From Methanosaeta sp. PtaU1.Bin112 (GTDB lineage: Archaea; Halobacteriota; Methanosarcinia; Methanotrichales; Methanotrichaceae): DNA of 64,000 bases. The notes beneath the pieces were generated by a model that had not been told where the DNA came from, did not search any database, and was given only the letters and a program-made list of their open reading frames with translations. Location of the stretch: NCBI GenBank assembly GCA_002067705.1, contig MVRL01000087.1:1-64000 (forward strand). Direction: 5' to 3'. A program made the translations under genes and the position numbers. This document shows positions 8,121-16,713 of the stretch, piece after piece (within the stretch, counting starts at the first letter, position 1; each line of letters opens with the position of its first letter).

Positions 8121-9112
8121 TATAATCCGACTCTGGTATTATCCAAAGTGAGCTCTCTTTTCTCTTGATCGCTGAGCAGACAGCCGCAGGAGCCTTCCTT
8201 GGACAGGGCACAATTGCAGGGTTCGATATGAATGGTAACTGTCGTCCCGGGATAGTGCTGCTTGATTGAATCGGCAACCATATCGGTAATGCGATGTGAC
8301 TCGTCCACAGACATCGATGCATCGACGCGGATGTGAAACTCAGCAAAGCGGCTGGAACCAGCTTTTCGCGTGCGCAGACGGTGAAATCCTCTAATGGTTG
8401 GAGCAAACGCGCTGATATGCCTGCGAATATCCTCCACCTCTTCAGGAGGAAGGCCTACATCCACCAGATCGCGGGCAGATTCAACCGTTAGACGATAGGC
8501 AGCTTTTGCAATCAGCAGGGCGACAGCGATCGCAGCCACAGGATCTACCCATCGCAGATCAACATCCGGAATGATGAGCTCTCCTGAGAAGATTACTGCC
8601 AGACCACCGAAGACACCCAGTGAAGTATAAATATCAGTTCGCAAGTGCCATGCATCCGCCATAAGGGCAATGGAGTCGGTCTCTTTGCCAACTCTGAAGA
8701 GATTCCTGGAGACGATGATATTCGCTATGACGGAGATCAGCATTACAGCAATCCCGAGCCAGGCATCATCCATCGGCTCAGGATATCTCAGCTTTTCGAT
8801 TGCCTCAAAGATTATCCAGCCGGCAGCGAGAAAAATGAGCAACGCTTCAATGGTCCCGGATATATTCTCGACCTTTCCGTGCCCGAAAGGATGGCCCTCA
8901 TCAGCCGGTTTGCCGGATTTCCTCACTGCAAGCAATGCGATGGTCGCTGCCAGCAGGTCCACACAGGAATGGATGGCCTCGGATATCACAGAGACAGATC
9001 CGATCGCCGTCCCCACAGCAAGCTTGAGAAGCACAAGGGTGGCATTTGAGATTACGGAGAGCAGAGCCACTCTTGATTTTTGCCGATTTTTTTCTGCTAG
9101 ATCAAGCTGCAT
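8120..9112 (-). CDS. cation diffusion facilitator (CDF) family transporter
   Basis: A 330-residue CDF antiporter that would export divalent metal ions (Zn, Fe, Co, Mn or Cd) in exchange for H+ or Na+. Six membrane helices occupy about residues 14-215. The metal-site motifs HSCVD in TM2 and HLRTD in TM5 are present, as is the signature GHPFGHGK. A cytoplasmic metallochaperone-like domain (about 215-300) ends in a Cys-rich tail, CNCALSKEGSCGC, that may sense or bind metal and is not general to the family. First gene of a three-gene operon with usp and a broken tetR; a palindrome upstream probably controls it. Confidence 0.87.
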   Translation of the reverse strand: MQLDLAEKNRQKSRVALLSVISNATLVLLKLAVGTAIGSVSVISEAIHSCVDLLAATIALLAVRKSGKPADEGHPFGHGKVENISGTIEALLIFLAAGWIIFEAIEKLRYPEPMDDAWLGIAVMLISVIANIIVSRNLFRVGKETDSIALMADAWHLRTDIYTSLGVFGGLAVIFSGELIIPDVDLRWVDPVAAIAVALLIAKAAYRLTVESARDLVDVGLPPEEVEDIRRHISAFAPTIRGFHRLRTRKAGSSRFAEFHIRVDASMSVDESHRITDMVADSIKQHYPGTTVTIHIEPCNCALSKEGSCGCLLSDQEKRELTLDNTRVGL

Positions 9113-9137
9113 AGCCTGTAACCTTGGATCCTGTATA

Positions 9138-9154
9138 TGACTGACTGTCAGTCA
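9138..9154. promoter_or_regulatory. 17-bp palindrome, probable TetR-type operator
   Basis: Perfect 7-bp inverted arms TGACTGA and TCAGTCA around a 3-nt centre, ending 25 nt before the CDF transporter start codon. Size, symmetry and position suit a TetR-family operator overlapping the promoter. The operon it precedes encodes a TetR protein, now broken. Confidence 0.65.
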
Positions 9155-9266
9155 CAATATGTCGGTACGACGATACTATTTGTCCATTCTGGCATGACCC
9201 GGCTTCCTAGATTCTTATGAGGCCTTGGCTTTCAAAGTCAACCTGGCAAATGTGGCCGCATCGTCA

Positions 9267-10769
9267 TTAATATTGTCTGGCCATGTAGGTTCGACCCGTG
9301 CTCTTCTTGCCGCATACAGCGCAGGCCGCCTCAGGGAAGTTGAGGTACTGCGGCTCGCCCAGCATGTTCGCTTCCACCTGATCCTCCAGATTGTGGCCGC
9401 ATTCTATCTCTCCGCACCAGGGCACAAGAGCCACGCCCACCAGCGTCTGCGCCTTGGCCTGCTCGATGCTGGCAACCTCTTTTACCTTGGATTCATGGAA
9501 ATTGCCGGCCTTAGTGTAGAGTGCGGTCTGCAGCTCATCTGCCTCTTTGTTGATGGCAGAAACCAACTCTATCATGGGCACCGCTTTCTTGACTTTGTCG
9601 CGACGCACTAATGTGACGACCCCTTTCTCGATGTCCTTCGGCCCGACTTCCAGTCGAATGGGAACTCCCTTCATCTCCCACTTGTAGAACTTGGCGCCCG
9701 GTCGCTCATCGCTGGTATCAAGCTGAACGCGCATCTGGGCAGAACAGAGCTCCTTCTCTATCTGTCTGCAGACTGCTACGACCTTCTCCTTGTCTCCCAG
9801 AAGAATGGGTACTATTACCACCTGAGTGGGGGCTACGGTCCAGGGCAGAACCAGGCCGGTTTCGTCTCCGTGCACGGAGATGAGGGCGGCAATGCAGCGC
9901 TCCGAGATGCCGTAGCAGGTCTGAGATACCAGCTTCTGCTCACCGTTTTCTGCTTCATAGGTGATCTCGTAGGTCTTGGCGAAGGTAGAGCCCAGATGGT
10001 GCGCCGTGCCCACCTGAAGCGTCCTGCCATCAGGCATGATGACATCAATGGCTGTGGTGTAATCCGCTCCGGGAAACTTATCCCAGCTTGGACGGCGGCT
10101 CACCAGAAATGGCAATGCCAGCCGGCGGTAGAACTCCGAGTACCTGGCAATGGCCACCTCAACCTGCTCTGCCGCATCTTCCCAGGTGGCATGAACGGTG
10201 TGCGCCTCTTTGAAGGATGTGATCTCCCTCAGGCGAATCAGCGGCCTGGTGTGCTTGGTCTCATAGCGGAAGGTATTGACGATCTGATAAATTCGCAGCG
10301 GCAGGTCGGCATGAGACCTGATCCAGACTTTGAACATGGGATAGATCGCCGTCTCGCTTGTAGGCCGAAGGGCGAGCTTGACATCCAGTGGCGATGTCCC
10401 GCCGCTGGTCACCCAGTAGACCTCCTCCTCAAAGCCCTTGATGTGCGCCGCCTCTTTCATGAATTCGTTTTCCGGAATCAAAAGAGGAAACTGGGTCTCC
10501 TGATGATCGGGGTCCAGAAGCTGCCGAATGATGGCATAGACATTCTTCTTGATGGCGTAGCCGAAGGGGAACCAGACGCACATGCCCTTCACTGGATAGC
10601 GATTATCTACAACCTCCGCGGTCATGAGCAGCTCGTGATACCACTCGCTAAAGTTCTCTTTCGCCGGAAGCTTGGCCTGCTGCTTAGCTTGTTGATTGGC
10701 CTGTTGCTTGCTTTGCTTATTGTCCTTTGCCTTGGATTTTGAGTCGAACATAATCTTGGAATCGGTCAT
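9267..10769 (-). CDS. proS: prolyl-tRNA synthetase, archaeal/eukaryotic type
   Basis: A 500-residue class II synthetase attaching proline to tRNA-Pro. Visible are motif 2 ([20 protein letters not shown]), the proline-site segment [14 protein letters not shown], and motif 3 near [18 protein letters not shown]. An anticodon-binding domain follows, then a C-terminal zinc-like domain (CGEIECGH and CAVCGKK) ending in Tyr, as in the eukaryote/archaeal class. The first 40 residues are an unusual Lys/Gln/Ala-rich low-complexity extension. The start ATG overlaps the SpoIIM-family stop codon by 4 nt, so the two genes are translationally coupled. Confidence 0.95.
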   Translation of the reverse strand: MTDSKIMFDSKSKAKDNKQSKQQANQQAKQQAKLPAKENFSEWYHELLMTAEVVDNRYPVKGMCVWFPFGYAIKKNVYAIIRQLLDPDHQETQFPLLIPENEFMKEAAHIKGFEEEVYWVTSGGTSPLDVKLALRPTSETAIYPMFKVWIRSHADLPLRIYQIVNTFRYETKHTRPLIRLREITSFKEAHTVHATWEDAAEQVEVAIARYSEFYRRLALPFLVSRRPSWDKFPGADYTTAIDVIMPDGRTLQVGTAHHLGSTFAKTYEITYEAENGEQKLVSQTCYGISERCIAALISVHGDETGLVLPWTVAPTQVVIVPILLGDKEKVVAVCRQIEKELCSAQMRVQLDTSDERPGAKFYKWEMKGVPIRLEVGPKDIEKGVVTLVRRDKVKKAVPMIELVSAINKEADELQTALYTKAGNFHESKVKEVASIEQAKAQTLVGVALVPWCGEIECGHNLEDQVEANMLGEPQYLNFPEAACAVCGKKSTGRTYMARQY

Positions 10770-11365
10770 GTAACCACCGAAATTGCAATGGGGGTGATAA
10801 AGGTTTCAATGGCCGCCGCCAGGAAGAGCAGCGGCGCAACATAGCGCTTGAGGAAATGGATAGCGACCCGTGTCTCGCCTGAGACGTCTGCCTTCTCCCT
10901 GGCTAAAGTGAGGGCCAAAAGGTAGCCCAGACGGAAGCCGATGGCAATGCTGACCAGCACCACCGGCAGCTCAATAATGCCGTGAGGCAGGATGCCTGCC
11001 GCCAGGAAGAGCGGGCCAGCCTTCTGCAGGGAAGCGTAACCTACTATGCCCAGCAGAAAGCCGTTGCTGGTGACGACCATCAAAGGAACCAGACCCAGGC
11101 CGAGTCCCAGGAGAATGGCCATAGCCGAGGCCAGGAGATTTTTAAGGAATATTATCAGCATTATGAGAACCGGCGGCTGATCCAGGATCCACTTGAGCAT
11201 CTCCAGCTCTTTCGTCCATTCGGATGCCAGCTCAGGATCGACCGCTGCGGCATAGTAGCCCATCACGGTCGTCAGAGCGAAGATGAAGACGGACAGGCCG
11301 ATGAATATTCGAATCGACTTCAGATAGGCCAGATCATCCTTTATTGACAAGCAATATCTCCACAT
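10766..11365 (-). CDS. SpoIIM (stage II sporulation protein M)-family membrane protein
   Basis: A 199-residue integral membrane protein with about five helices. The signature block of the SpoIIM/DUF95 family, [14 protein letters not shown] (about 130-143), is clear, together with GLGLGLVPL and SNGFLLG upstream. In bacteria SpoIIM is part of a peptidoglycan-remodelling complex; archaeal members have no known role and are often next to unrelated housekeeping genes. It is upstream of and overlaps proS, so transcription is probably shared. No sporulation function is implied. Confidence 0.82.
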   Translation of the reverse strand: MWRYCLSIKDDLAYLKSIRIFIGLSVFIFALTTVMGYYAAAVDPELASEWTKELEMLKWILDQPPVLIMLIIFLKNLLASAMAILLGLGLGLVPLMVVTSNGFLLGIVGYASLQKAGPLFLAAGILPHGIIELPVVLVSIAIGFRLGYLLALTLAREKADVSGETRVAIHFLKRYVAPLLFLAAAIETFITPIAISVVT

Positions 11366-11411
11366 TAGCCTCGTTCGGCTTTTATATAAGGATGGCGCGA
11401 TTTTGCTGGGG

Positions 11412-12017
11412 TCAGGCGTTCAGGAAATAGAGGCCAAAGCAGATCAAGAAGACGCCGCATACTCCCAGGACCCTTCGATAATTCCTCTTGGACAGAATGC
11501 TGCGCCCCCGGTCCAGGCTTATCGAGACCAGTGCCAGCCAGCCGAAGTCCGCAAGCCAGTGGCCGATCATGAAAACGCCGGCCATGATCGCTCCCGACTG
11601 CAGTCCGGAGAGGACCAGGGCGCCACCGACTGAGAGCCACCAGATCCAGAAGTAGGGATTGGCTGCACTGGTGATGATTCCTGCCAGGAGGGCGTTGTCT
11701 GCCATCTTTCCATCCGATATGGTCATGGTGGCATTTCGGCTGCCCAGCAGAGTCATAAATCCAAATATCACCAGAGCCAGGCCGCCCAGCAGAGCGATGG
11801 CGCGGGAATATCCTTGCATGGCATCGGCCAGGCCGCCGATGATGAGGAAGAATATCAGGGTCTCAACCAGTGCGTGGCCTGCTGCCACCTTTGGCCCTGC
11901 CGTCCAGCCGTCTTTAAGGGAGATGTTGATGGTCGCTACTAACGTCGGCCCTGGCGCCAGAGCCCCAGTAAGGCCGATGGTAAAGGCCATCGCAAGCATC
12001 TGGAGAATCTCGTACAT
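11412..12017 (-). CDS. LysE-family translocator
   Basis: About 201 residues from ATG 12017, chosen because GAGGAAGAG lies immediately upstream and the longer frame to 12047 begins with TTG and adds a charged leader. Six predicted helices and the LysE-superfamily N-terminal motif GLTGALAPGPTLVA are present; later blocks SAANPYFWIWW and IGHWLADFGWL also fit. Family members export amino acids such as lysine, homoserine or threonine; the substrate here is unknown. It reads away from the tRNA-Ala gene on the same strand with a 130-nt gap. Confidence 0.82.
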   Translation of the reverse strand: MYEILQMLAMAFTIGLTGALAPGPTLVATINISLKDGWTAGPKVAAGHALVETLIFFLIIGGLADAMQGYSRAIALLGGLALVIFGFMTLLGSRNATMTISDGKMADNALLAGIITSAANPYFWIWWLSVGGALVLSGLQSGAIMAGVFMIGHWLADFGWLALVSISLDRGRSILSKRNYRRVLGVCGVFLICFGLYFLNA

Positions 12018-12150
12018 CTCTTCCTCTTTTGCCGGATCTTCAGGCAAGATAAGCCTTTGCTTGGCTTATTGATGCATTGCTCATTGGTGCAATAAAGAAT
12101 TGAGCAAAGATGGATACAAGGAAATTAAGCCTCAGAAAAGCAGCTCGAAA

Positions 12151-12223
12151 TGGACAGGTCGGGATTTGAACCCGAGGCCTCTACCATGCCAAGGTAGCGA
12201 TCTTCCAGCTGATCTACCTGCCC
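12151..12223 (-). tRNA. tRNA-Ala (GGC)
   Basis: A 73-nt cloverleaf with acceptor stem GGGCAGG/CCTGTCC and discriminator A. The third pair is G3:U70, the identity element of alanine tRNA. The anticodon loop TTGGCAT gives anticodon GGC, which reads GCC. The T-loop is TTCAAAT with stem CGGG. CCA is not encoded. No intron. Confidence 0.95.
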
Positions 12224-12250
12224 AGCAGGACTGAAGGTAAGCCGTACCCC

Positions 12251-12258
12251 ATTTAAAC
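12251..12258 (-). promoter_or_regulatory. TATA box of the tRNA-Ala gene
   Basis: Read on the minus strand the sequence is GTTTAAAT, lying about 28-35 nt upstream of the mature tRNA 5' end, the correct spacing for an archaeal promoter with a very short leader. Confidence 0.55.
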
Positions 12259-12465
12259 ATGTCGGTAGGATGGAAGATGACTGGCTCTGCTCCAGTCCAA
12301 TTCACCCAATACATGTCGCTGGAAATGATGCCTCCTGCACTTAAATGTGGCCAAGAGATGCGGTTTTAATGTCGCCGCCATCGTGCGCGGAATGCAGGTG
12401 CTGCTATTTGCCTGCACAAAGATGCCAATCATTATATCCATCTTATCAGAATTGTGTCGACTATC

Positions 12466-12999
12466 ATGAAACACCGGACACTGATATCTCTCCTGATCAT
12501 ATTTCTGGCAGGCAGCAGCGAGGGGACGATGTACCTCTACGGCGGCAGCGATGCCTACGGCAAGGGACTGAGCTATCCTGGCTACGGCACTCCCCTCACC
12601 TTCAGCGCCATTATTCCCGGCAACAATACCACCGCAGTCTCCCCGGTCCTGCTGATGGCCACCATCTACCGGCCCGAGACAGGATTCGGAAGAGACGGGA
12701 ACGCCACCGGCTATTACCATCCCCTCCTGCCCCTCTGGAATCAGTTTACCTTCTATCTGCCATTTCTGAGCGGCGAAGACTGGTCCTTCGGCAGCTACAA
12801 TGGCTATGCTCCGTCGGTCAAGAATTTCCTGAAAGACGACTGGGGCCCGGCGGGCGCTGACTATGAGACCTCTGCGGTAAGGCGGTTTATTCAATCGGAC
12901 AGCTTTCATGAAGGGGTAGAGCCGCATAACGATCCGACTCGCCTGGGCATCAATCATTTTCTGGATAGCGATGAGCCGCCGGGCAGACCGCTGTTGTGA
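12466..12999 (+). CDS. secreted hypothetical protein
   Basis: About 177 residues from ATG 12466. The start was chosen because a TATA-like ATTATAT sits about 30 nt upstream, suggesting a near-leaderless mRNA; a GTG 12 nt earlier is possible. A typical signal peptide (TLISLLIIFLAGSSEG) is followed by a Gly/Tyr-rich mature region (YLYGGSDAYGKGLSYPGYG) with several Asn-x-Ser/Thr sites. The C-terminus is polar (LGINHFLDSDEPPG). I do not recognise the family. It is convergent with the beta-CASP nuclease gene. Confidence 0.6.
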   Translation: MKHRTLISLLIIFLAGSSEGTMYLYGGSDAYGKGLSYPGYGTPLTFSAIIPGNNTTAVSPVLLMATIYRPETGFGRDGNATGYYHPLLPLWNQFTFYLPFLSGEDWSFGSYNGYAPSVKNFLKDDWGPAGADYETSAVRRFIQSDSFHEGVEPHNDPTRLGINHFLDSDEPPGRPLL

Positions 13000-13009
13000 T
13001 ATGATGGAT

Positions 13010-14434
13010 CTATGAGATCTCGAAGCGGTCTCCTCTCGCCGGAATCGCGACGTTGCCGAAACCATTCCTGCTTAGCCCCGCGGCCAATGCGGCTGCAGCA
13101 TTCGTCTCGCCGTGGACCACAAAGATCTTTTCAGGTTTCTTGGGCATCGCGGAGATGAAATCGAGCAGCTCGCCTCCGTCCGCATGGGCGCTGTATCCAT
13201 CGATCTCCTCGATTCTCGCTCTCACGACGTACTCCTCGCCGTATATGCGAGCCGTCCTGTCTCCGGAGAGGAGCTTTCGTCCCAGAGTATTCTCCGCCTG
13301 AAATCCTACGAAGAGAATCGTGGTCCTTGGATCTCCAATATTGCGGCGCAGGTGATGCAGCACTCTGCCGCCCTCGCACATACCCGAAGCACTGATGATA
13401 ATAGCAGGCCTTGGTGCATCGTTGAGCCTCTTTGAATCCTCAGTGCTATGGGTATACATAAGCCTGGCAAAGCCAAAGGGGTCCCTCCCTCCGTCTTGCA
13501 GCAAAAGGCGCTCTGTCTCCTCATCATAACACTCTGGATGCTGCCGGAAGATCTCCGTGATATTGGTTGCCAGGGGGCTGTCCACATAGACAGGAACAGA
13601 GGGAATCTGCTTTTCTTCCATCAACTCGTGCAGATGATAGACCACATCCTGAGTTCTGCCCACGGCAAATGCTGGAATTATGAGCAGGCCTCTCTTAAGC
13701 GCAGTTTCATTTACGATTCTGGCCAATTTCTCTTTGGCCTCTTCCATCGGACCATGATAGCGTCCCCCATAGGTCGACTCTGTGATGAGGACATCGGCCC
13801 GCTCAAAGACCTCGGGGTCCCGAACCACGGCGGCGCCTTTTCGCCCCAGATCTCCGGTGAAAGCCAGCCTTGTCACCTTCCTTTCCCCCTGCCCTTCGTC
13901 AATCTCAAGCATAGCCGTGGCCGAGCCCAGGATGTGTCCTGCATCTCTGAAGGTGAGCTTGATTGCTGGAAGAATCTCCGCAGTCCGGCCATATTCAAGG
14001 GTCTGAAAGAGGCGCAGACAATCCCTGACATCATGCATCGAGTATAGCGGCTTGAAAAAAGGCAGCCCCATCTTCGCATTCAACTTATTTACATATTTTG
14101 CGTCCATCTCTTGAAGTGAGGCAGAATCGAGCAGCATGGCGCTGCACAGATCACGCGTTGCCGACGTGGCAAAGATGCTGCCGTCAAAGCCATTTTTAAC
14201 CAGCATGGGCAATTTGCCGCTATGGTCAAGATGGGCATGAGATAAAACCACGGCATTGATGCTCTTTGCGTCAAAGGGAAATTCCGAATTCAGCTTCCTG
14301 GATTCCTGTCTTCTCCCCTGCACCAATCCGCAGTCCAGCAGTATATGATGACTATTTGCCTGCACCAAATGCATAGATCCGGTGACAGACTGTGCAGCCC
14401 CAAAAAATTGCAGTATCAATGTACAACCACCCAT
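13010..14434 (-). CDS. metallo-beta-lactamase / beta-CASP RNA nuclease
   Basis: About 474 residues from ATG 14434 (AGGAAG upstream; an ATG at 14452 is also possible). The core metal-binding motif is SHAHLDHSG. Further ligands fit DAGHILGSA and FTGDLGRKG, with the C-terminal His in SAHADGGEL. The beta-CASP cap carries AFAVGRTQ and ASGMCEGGR. This architecture matches CPSF73/RNase J-like processing nucleases. It lacks the N-terminal KH domains of archaeal aCPSF1, so it belongs with the shorter aCPSF2 or MBL-exonuclease group. Function is probably 3'-end processing or 5'-3' RNA decay. Confidence 0.85.
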   Translation of the reverse strand: MGGCTLILQFFGAAQSVTGSMHLVQANSHHILLDCGLVQGRRQESRKLNSEFPFDAKSINAVVLSHAHLDHSGKLPMLVKNGFDGSIFATSATRDLCSAMLLDSASLQEMDAKYVNKLNAKMGLPFFKPLYSMHDVRDCLRLFQTLEYGRTAEILPAIKLTFRDAGHILGSATAMLEIDEGQGERKVTRLAFTGDLGRKGAAVVRDPEVFERADVLITESTYGGRYHGPMEEAKEKLARIVNETALKRGLLIIPAFAVGRTQDVVYHLHELMEEKQIPSVPVYVDSPLATNITEIFRQHPECYDEETERLLLQDGGRDPFGFARLMYTHSTEDSKRLNDAPRPAIIISASGMCEGGRVLHHLRRNIGDPRTTILFVGFQAENTLGRKLLSGDRTARIYGEEYVVRARIEEIDGYSAHADGGELLDFISAMPKKPEKIFVVHGETNAAAALAAGLSRNGFGNVAIPARGDRFEIS

Positions 14435-14531
14435 TCTCAAATTCTTCCTCATGATAAATATTCTCTGCCAGGCAAATCGGGAAACTATTTAATGAATAGA
14501 AGAAACCGGTAGTAATTAGCTGGTGAAGATC

Positions 14532-14903
14532 ATGATTCATCCTGAGCGCATATTTTCCTTCAAGGAGCTGGAAAGTGAAGATGATCTGGTAGAGGCTATG
14601 ATAAATCATAAGTGGCCGATATGCTACGGCTTTTACTACGGCAACCTTCTCTATCTAGGTGACGGAGACAGCGAAGATAATCCCGAGTATGCGATCATTA
14701 CCATCGACAAGATGCAGGGCCACCACGGAGTCATAGGCCGTGAGGTCGGGAGAATCAAACCTCTTGGCATGTCTGCGGAGCAGGTCCATGAGTTCATCCA
14801 GAGGATGATGGCAGGCCGCTACGATCGCGAAAATCCCATTCAGGTAGAAGCAGAGCCTATGTGGCATCATAGCTGCCAGTACTGCCGGCTGGAGGAAGAT
14901 TGA
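14532..14903 (+). CDS. conserved-looking hypothetical protein with C-terminal CxxC
   Basis: 123 residues from ATG 14532, selected because GGTGA lies 5 nt upstream; a GTG at 14523 is in frame. It is a globular soluble protein with mixed helix and strand, an HKWPICYGFYYGN strand and a C-terminal HHSCQYCRLEED that could bind a metal. The family is not recognised. It is divergent from the beta-CASP gene. Confidence 0.6.
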   Translation: MIHPERIFSFKELESEDDLVEAMINHKWPICYGFYYGNLLYLGDGDSEDNPEYAIITIDKMQGHHGVIGREVGRIKPLGMSAEQVHEFIQRMMAGRYDRENPIQVEAEPMWHHSCQYCRLEED

Positions 14904-15588
14904 AGAGATCTTTCAGGTCAACCGGGTGTTTTTTAAGCCAATTGGCAATTATGGCGGCAAGAGTCCCCATTTTAACCTAATGGTCGGCAATCAGGTGTGG
15001 TTCCGCATCGCCTTCAATGTTAAATCCCAGGCAGAGCCATCGACTCTGCTCTACGACGCAGATGATTGCTTCGATCAACCCATACTGAAATATCTGCAGC
15101 AACTTCCCTAATGGCTGCCCTGGTAAATCCCATGGGACTTGACAGGGGACTGGAGAGCGTTACCCTCTTCCACATCATATCTGAGCCTATTATTCTTAAG
15201 GGCTGGAACCTGGCAGATAGCGAGAAGAAGAACGCGCCCAATCCGGAATTCTGAAGGCGGGACAGACGATGACGTTTTCTCTCCCGGTACGGGAATTGAT
15301 TGGGCGAGTCACTGGATTTTTTTCTTCCTATCTTCCACTGTGTTTCTATCAATACTGCAAAAGAGAGACTGATAGAAGCATGCAGATATCTTCTCCAGTG
15401 GATACGGATTGCGCGCATGATAAGAGCTATGCCTGAGTTCCGGGCTCTGCTTCGGGCATCTATATCTTTTTTGAGGAAATATTCAGAGTAAATCGCTTGC
15501 CATCAAGATAAAATTAATATAATGGTATTCTGTATAACAATAATTCAAATATCATCGGTCCGAATGGGAAGCACGGAGGGAATGTTTT
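14904..15588. other. gene-poor region
   Basis: About 685 bases with only short open frames on both strands, none with a recognisable domain, convincing ribosome site or signal peptide. It may contain decayed coding sequence. The last 60 bases are AT-rich and probably carry the MC1 promoter. Confidence 0.4.
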
Positions 15589-15861
15589 ATGGCTGAGACA
15601 AGGAATTTCGCCCTCAGGGACAAGAAGGGCAATGAAATTGGAGTATTTACAGGAAAGCAGCCTAGACAGGCCGCATTGAAAGCGGCCAACAGAGGCATAA
15701 CGGACATACGGCTCAGAGAGCGCGGCACAAAAAAGGTGCATATATTTGCAGGGGAGAGGGTCCAGGTAGCAAAGCCCAAAGGAGCGCCCGCCTGGATGCC
15801 GGACAAGATCTGGAAGCCAAAGGTCAAAAAAATGGGCGTAGAGAAGCTGGAAGAGCTTTGA
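15589..15861 (+). CDS. mc1: chromatin protein MC1
   Basis: A 90-residue MC1 (Methanosarcina chromosomal protein 1) homologue. The whole protein matches: RNFALRDKKGNEIGVFTGKQ at the start, QAALKAANRG, the Arg-rich RLRERGTKK and the C-terminal PDKIWKPKVKKM. MC1 is an abundant monomeric protein that bends and compacts DNA in Methanosarcinales and haloarchaea. The strong Shine-Dalgarno GGAGGG and monocistronic context are consistent with high expression. Confidence 0.95.
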   Translation: MAETRNFALRDKKGNEIGVFTGKQPRQAALKAANRGITDIRLRERGTKKVHIFAGERVQVAKPKGAPAWMPDKIWKPKVKKMGVEKLEEL

Positions 15862-16267
15862 GTGCGTATTTGTCAACAATGAGACCTGTACGTTCTTGTC
15901 TGTGAGCGAACAGGAATCATTATGCAATTTTTATAATTAACTACCTAATCGCTTTGATTTATCATCTATTTCCAGATACAGCTTGGCGGCGATTATGTTC
16001 TCATGCACACATGATATGGAAAAGAACGCAACTGCAGAAAAACCTCGCGAAGTCTGGATGCGAGAATCAAGTTCATTTAGACGAAACAGATGATGGGGTC
16101 GATGAATTCATAGCGGGCATGAATCTCGTGGCAGGGAAAGACGCTGGACTGCAGTATCCTGATTTTTCCGCCATTTCGCAGAGAAATGAAGCTGCCAAAT
16201 GCCTGAATGCCGCCGCCCAATAGGCGCAATCTATATCAATTTTGACACTCACCGGAACATGGTAATT
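15862..16267. other. intergenic region without convincing gene
   Basis: About 400 bases after MC1. Short overlapping frames exist on both strands but none resembles a known domain or has a good ribosome site, so I see no supported gene here. Confidence 0.4.
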
Positions 16268-16504
16268 ATGGCAAAAAACAATAAGAAGAGCAAGGGTCCC
16301 CAAGATCGCAATAGCAATTTTCAGATGAAAAACGGCAATTCCGTCTCCAAGAGGAAGGAAAAGAAACCAAATGCTGCCAAGTCCGTGGAGACGAAATCAG
16401 CAGCTCAGATAAAGCCCGCAACCGGGCAAAAGAGCTTCCTGTCAGGGATCTCCAGCAGCATCAGCAGTGCCACAAACAGCATTAGCAAGATGTTCAAACG
16501 ATAA
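16268..16504 (+). CDS. small basic, disordered protein
   Basis: 78 residues from ATG 16268 (an in-frame ATG at 16259 is an alternative). The N-terminal half is dominated by Lys, Asn, Ser and Gln (KNNKKSKGP, KRKEKK). The C-terminus contains a short amphipathic Ser-rich helix (SGISSSISSATNSISKMFKR). Composition suggests nucleic acid or membrane-surface binding, but no family is recognised. The Shine-Dalgarno is weak, so confidence is moderate. Confidence 0.45.
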   Translation: MAKNNKKSKGPQDRNSNFQMKNGNSVSKRKEKKPNAAKSVETKSAAQIKPATGQKSFLSGISSSISSATNSISKMFKR

Positions 16505-16713
16505 AAGACGCTTATCTCCGGTTGCCTTGGAATGATGGGCGCTGGATTTCATTGTCCTTTTTTTCCAATTAATATCAAGAGCATTCACAGCCCTGCCAAG
16601 CAGCCATCCCGGTTGAAAGGAGTCTGTGCGGAGATGTATTTTAGCTGCGGCAGCAATTGTTATGTACGAAGAGACCGCTTCTAATTGCTATTATGCATTT
16701 GTGGGGATTTGCC

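Noticed and set aside
9870-10742. A 290-codon plus-strand frame antisense to prolyl-tRNA synthetase.
   Set aside because: It is a shadow of a clearly conserved proS reading frame in GC-rich DNA; it has no recognisable domain.
12253-13065. A 270-codon minus-strand open frame over the tRNA-Ala region and the secreted hypothetical gene.
   Set aside because: It runs through the tRNA, is antisense to a gene with a clear signal peptide, and its translation has low-complexity, non-domain composition.
14904-15588. Several 55-130 codon frames on both strands.
   Set aside because: None shows a domain, signal peptide or ribosome site; they overlap each other and look like chance frames or decayed sequence.
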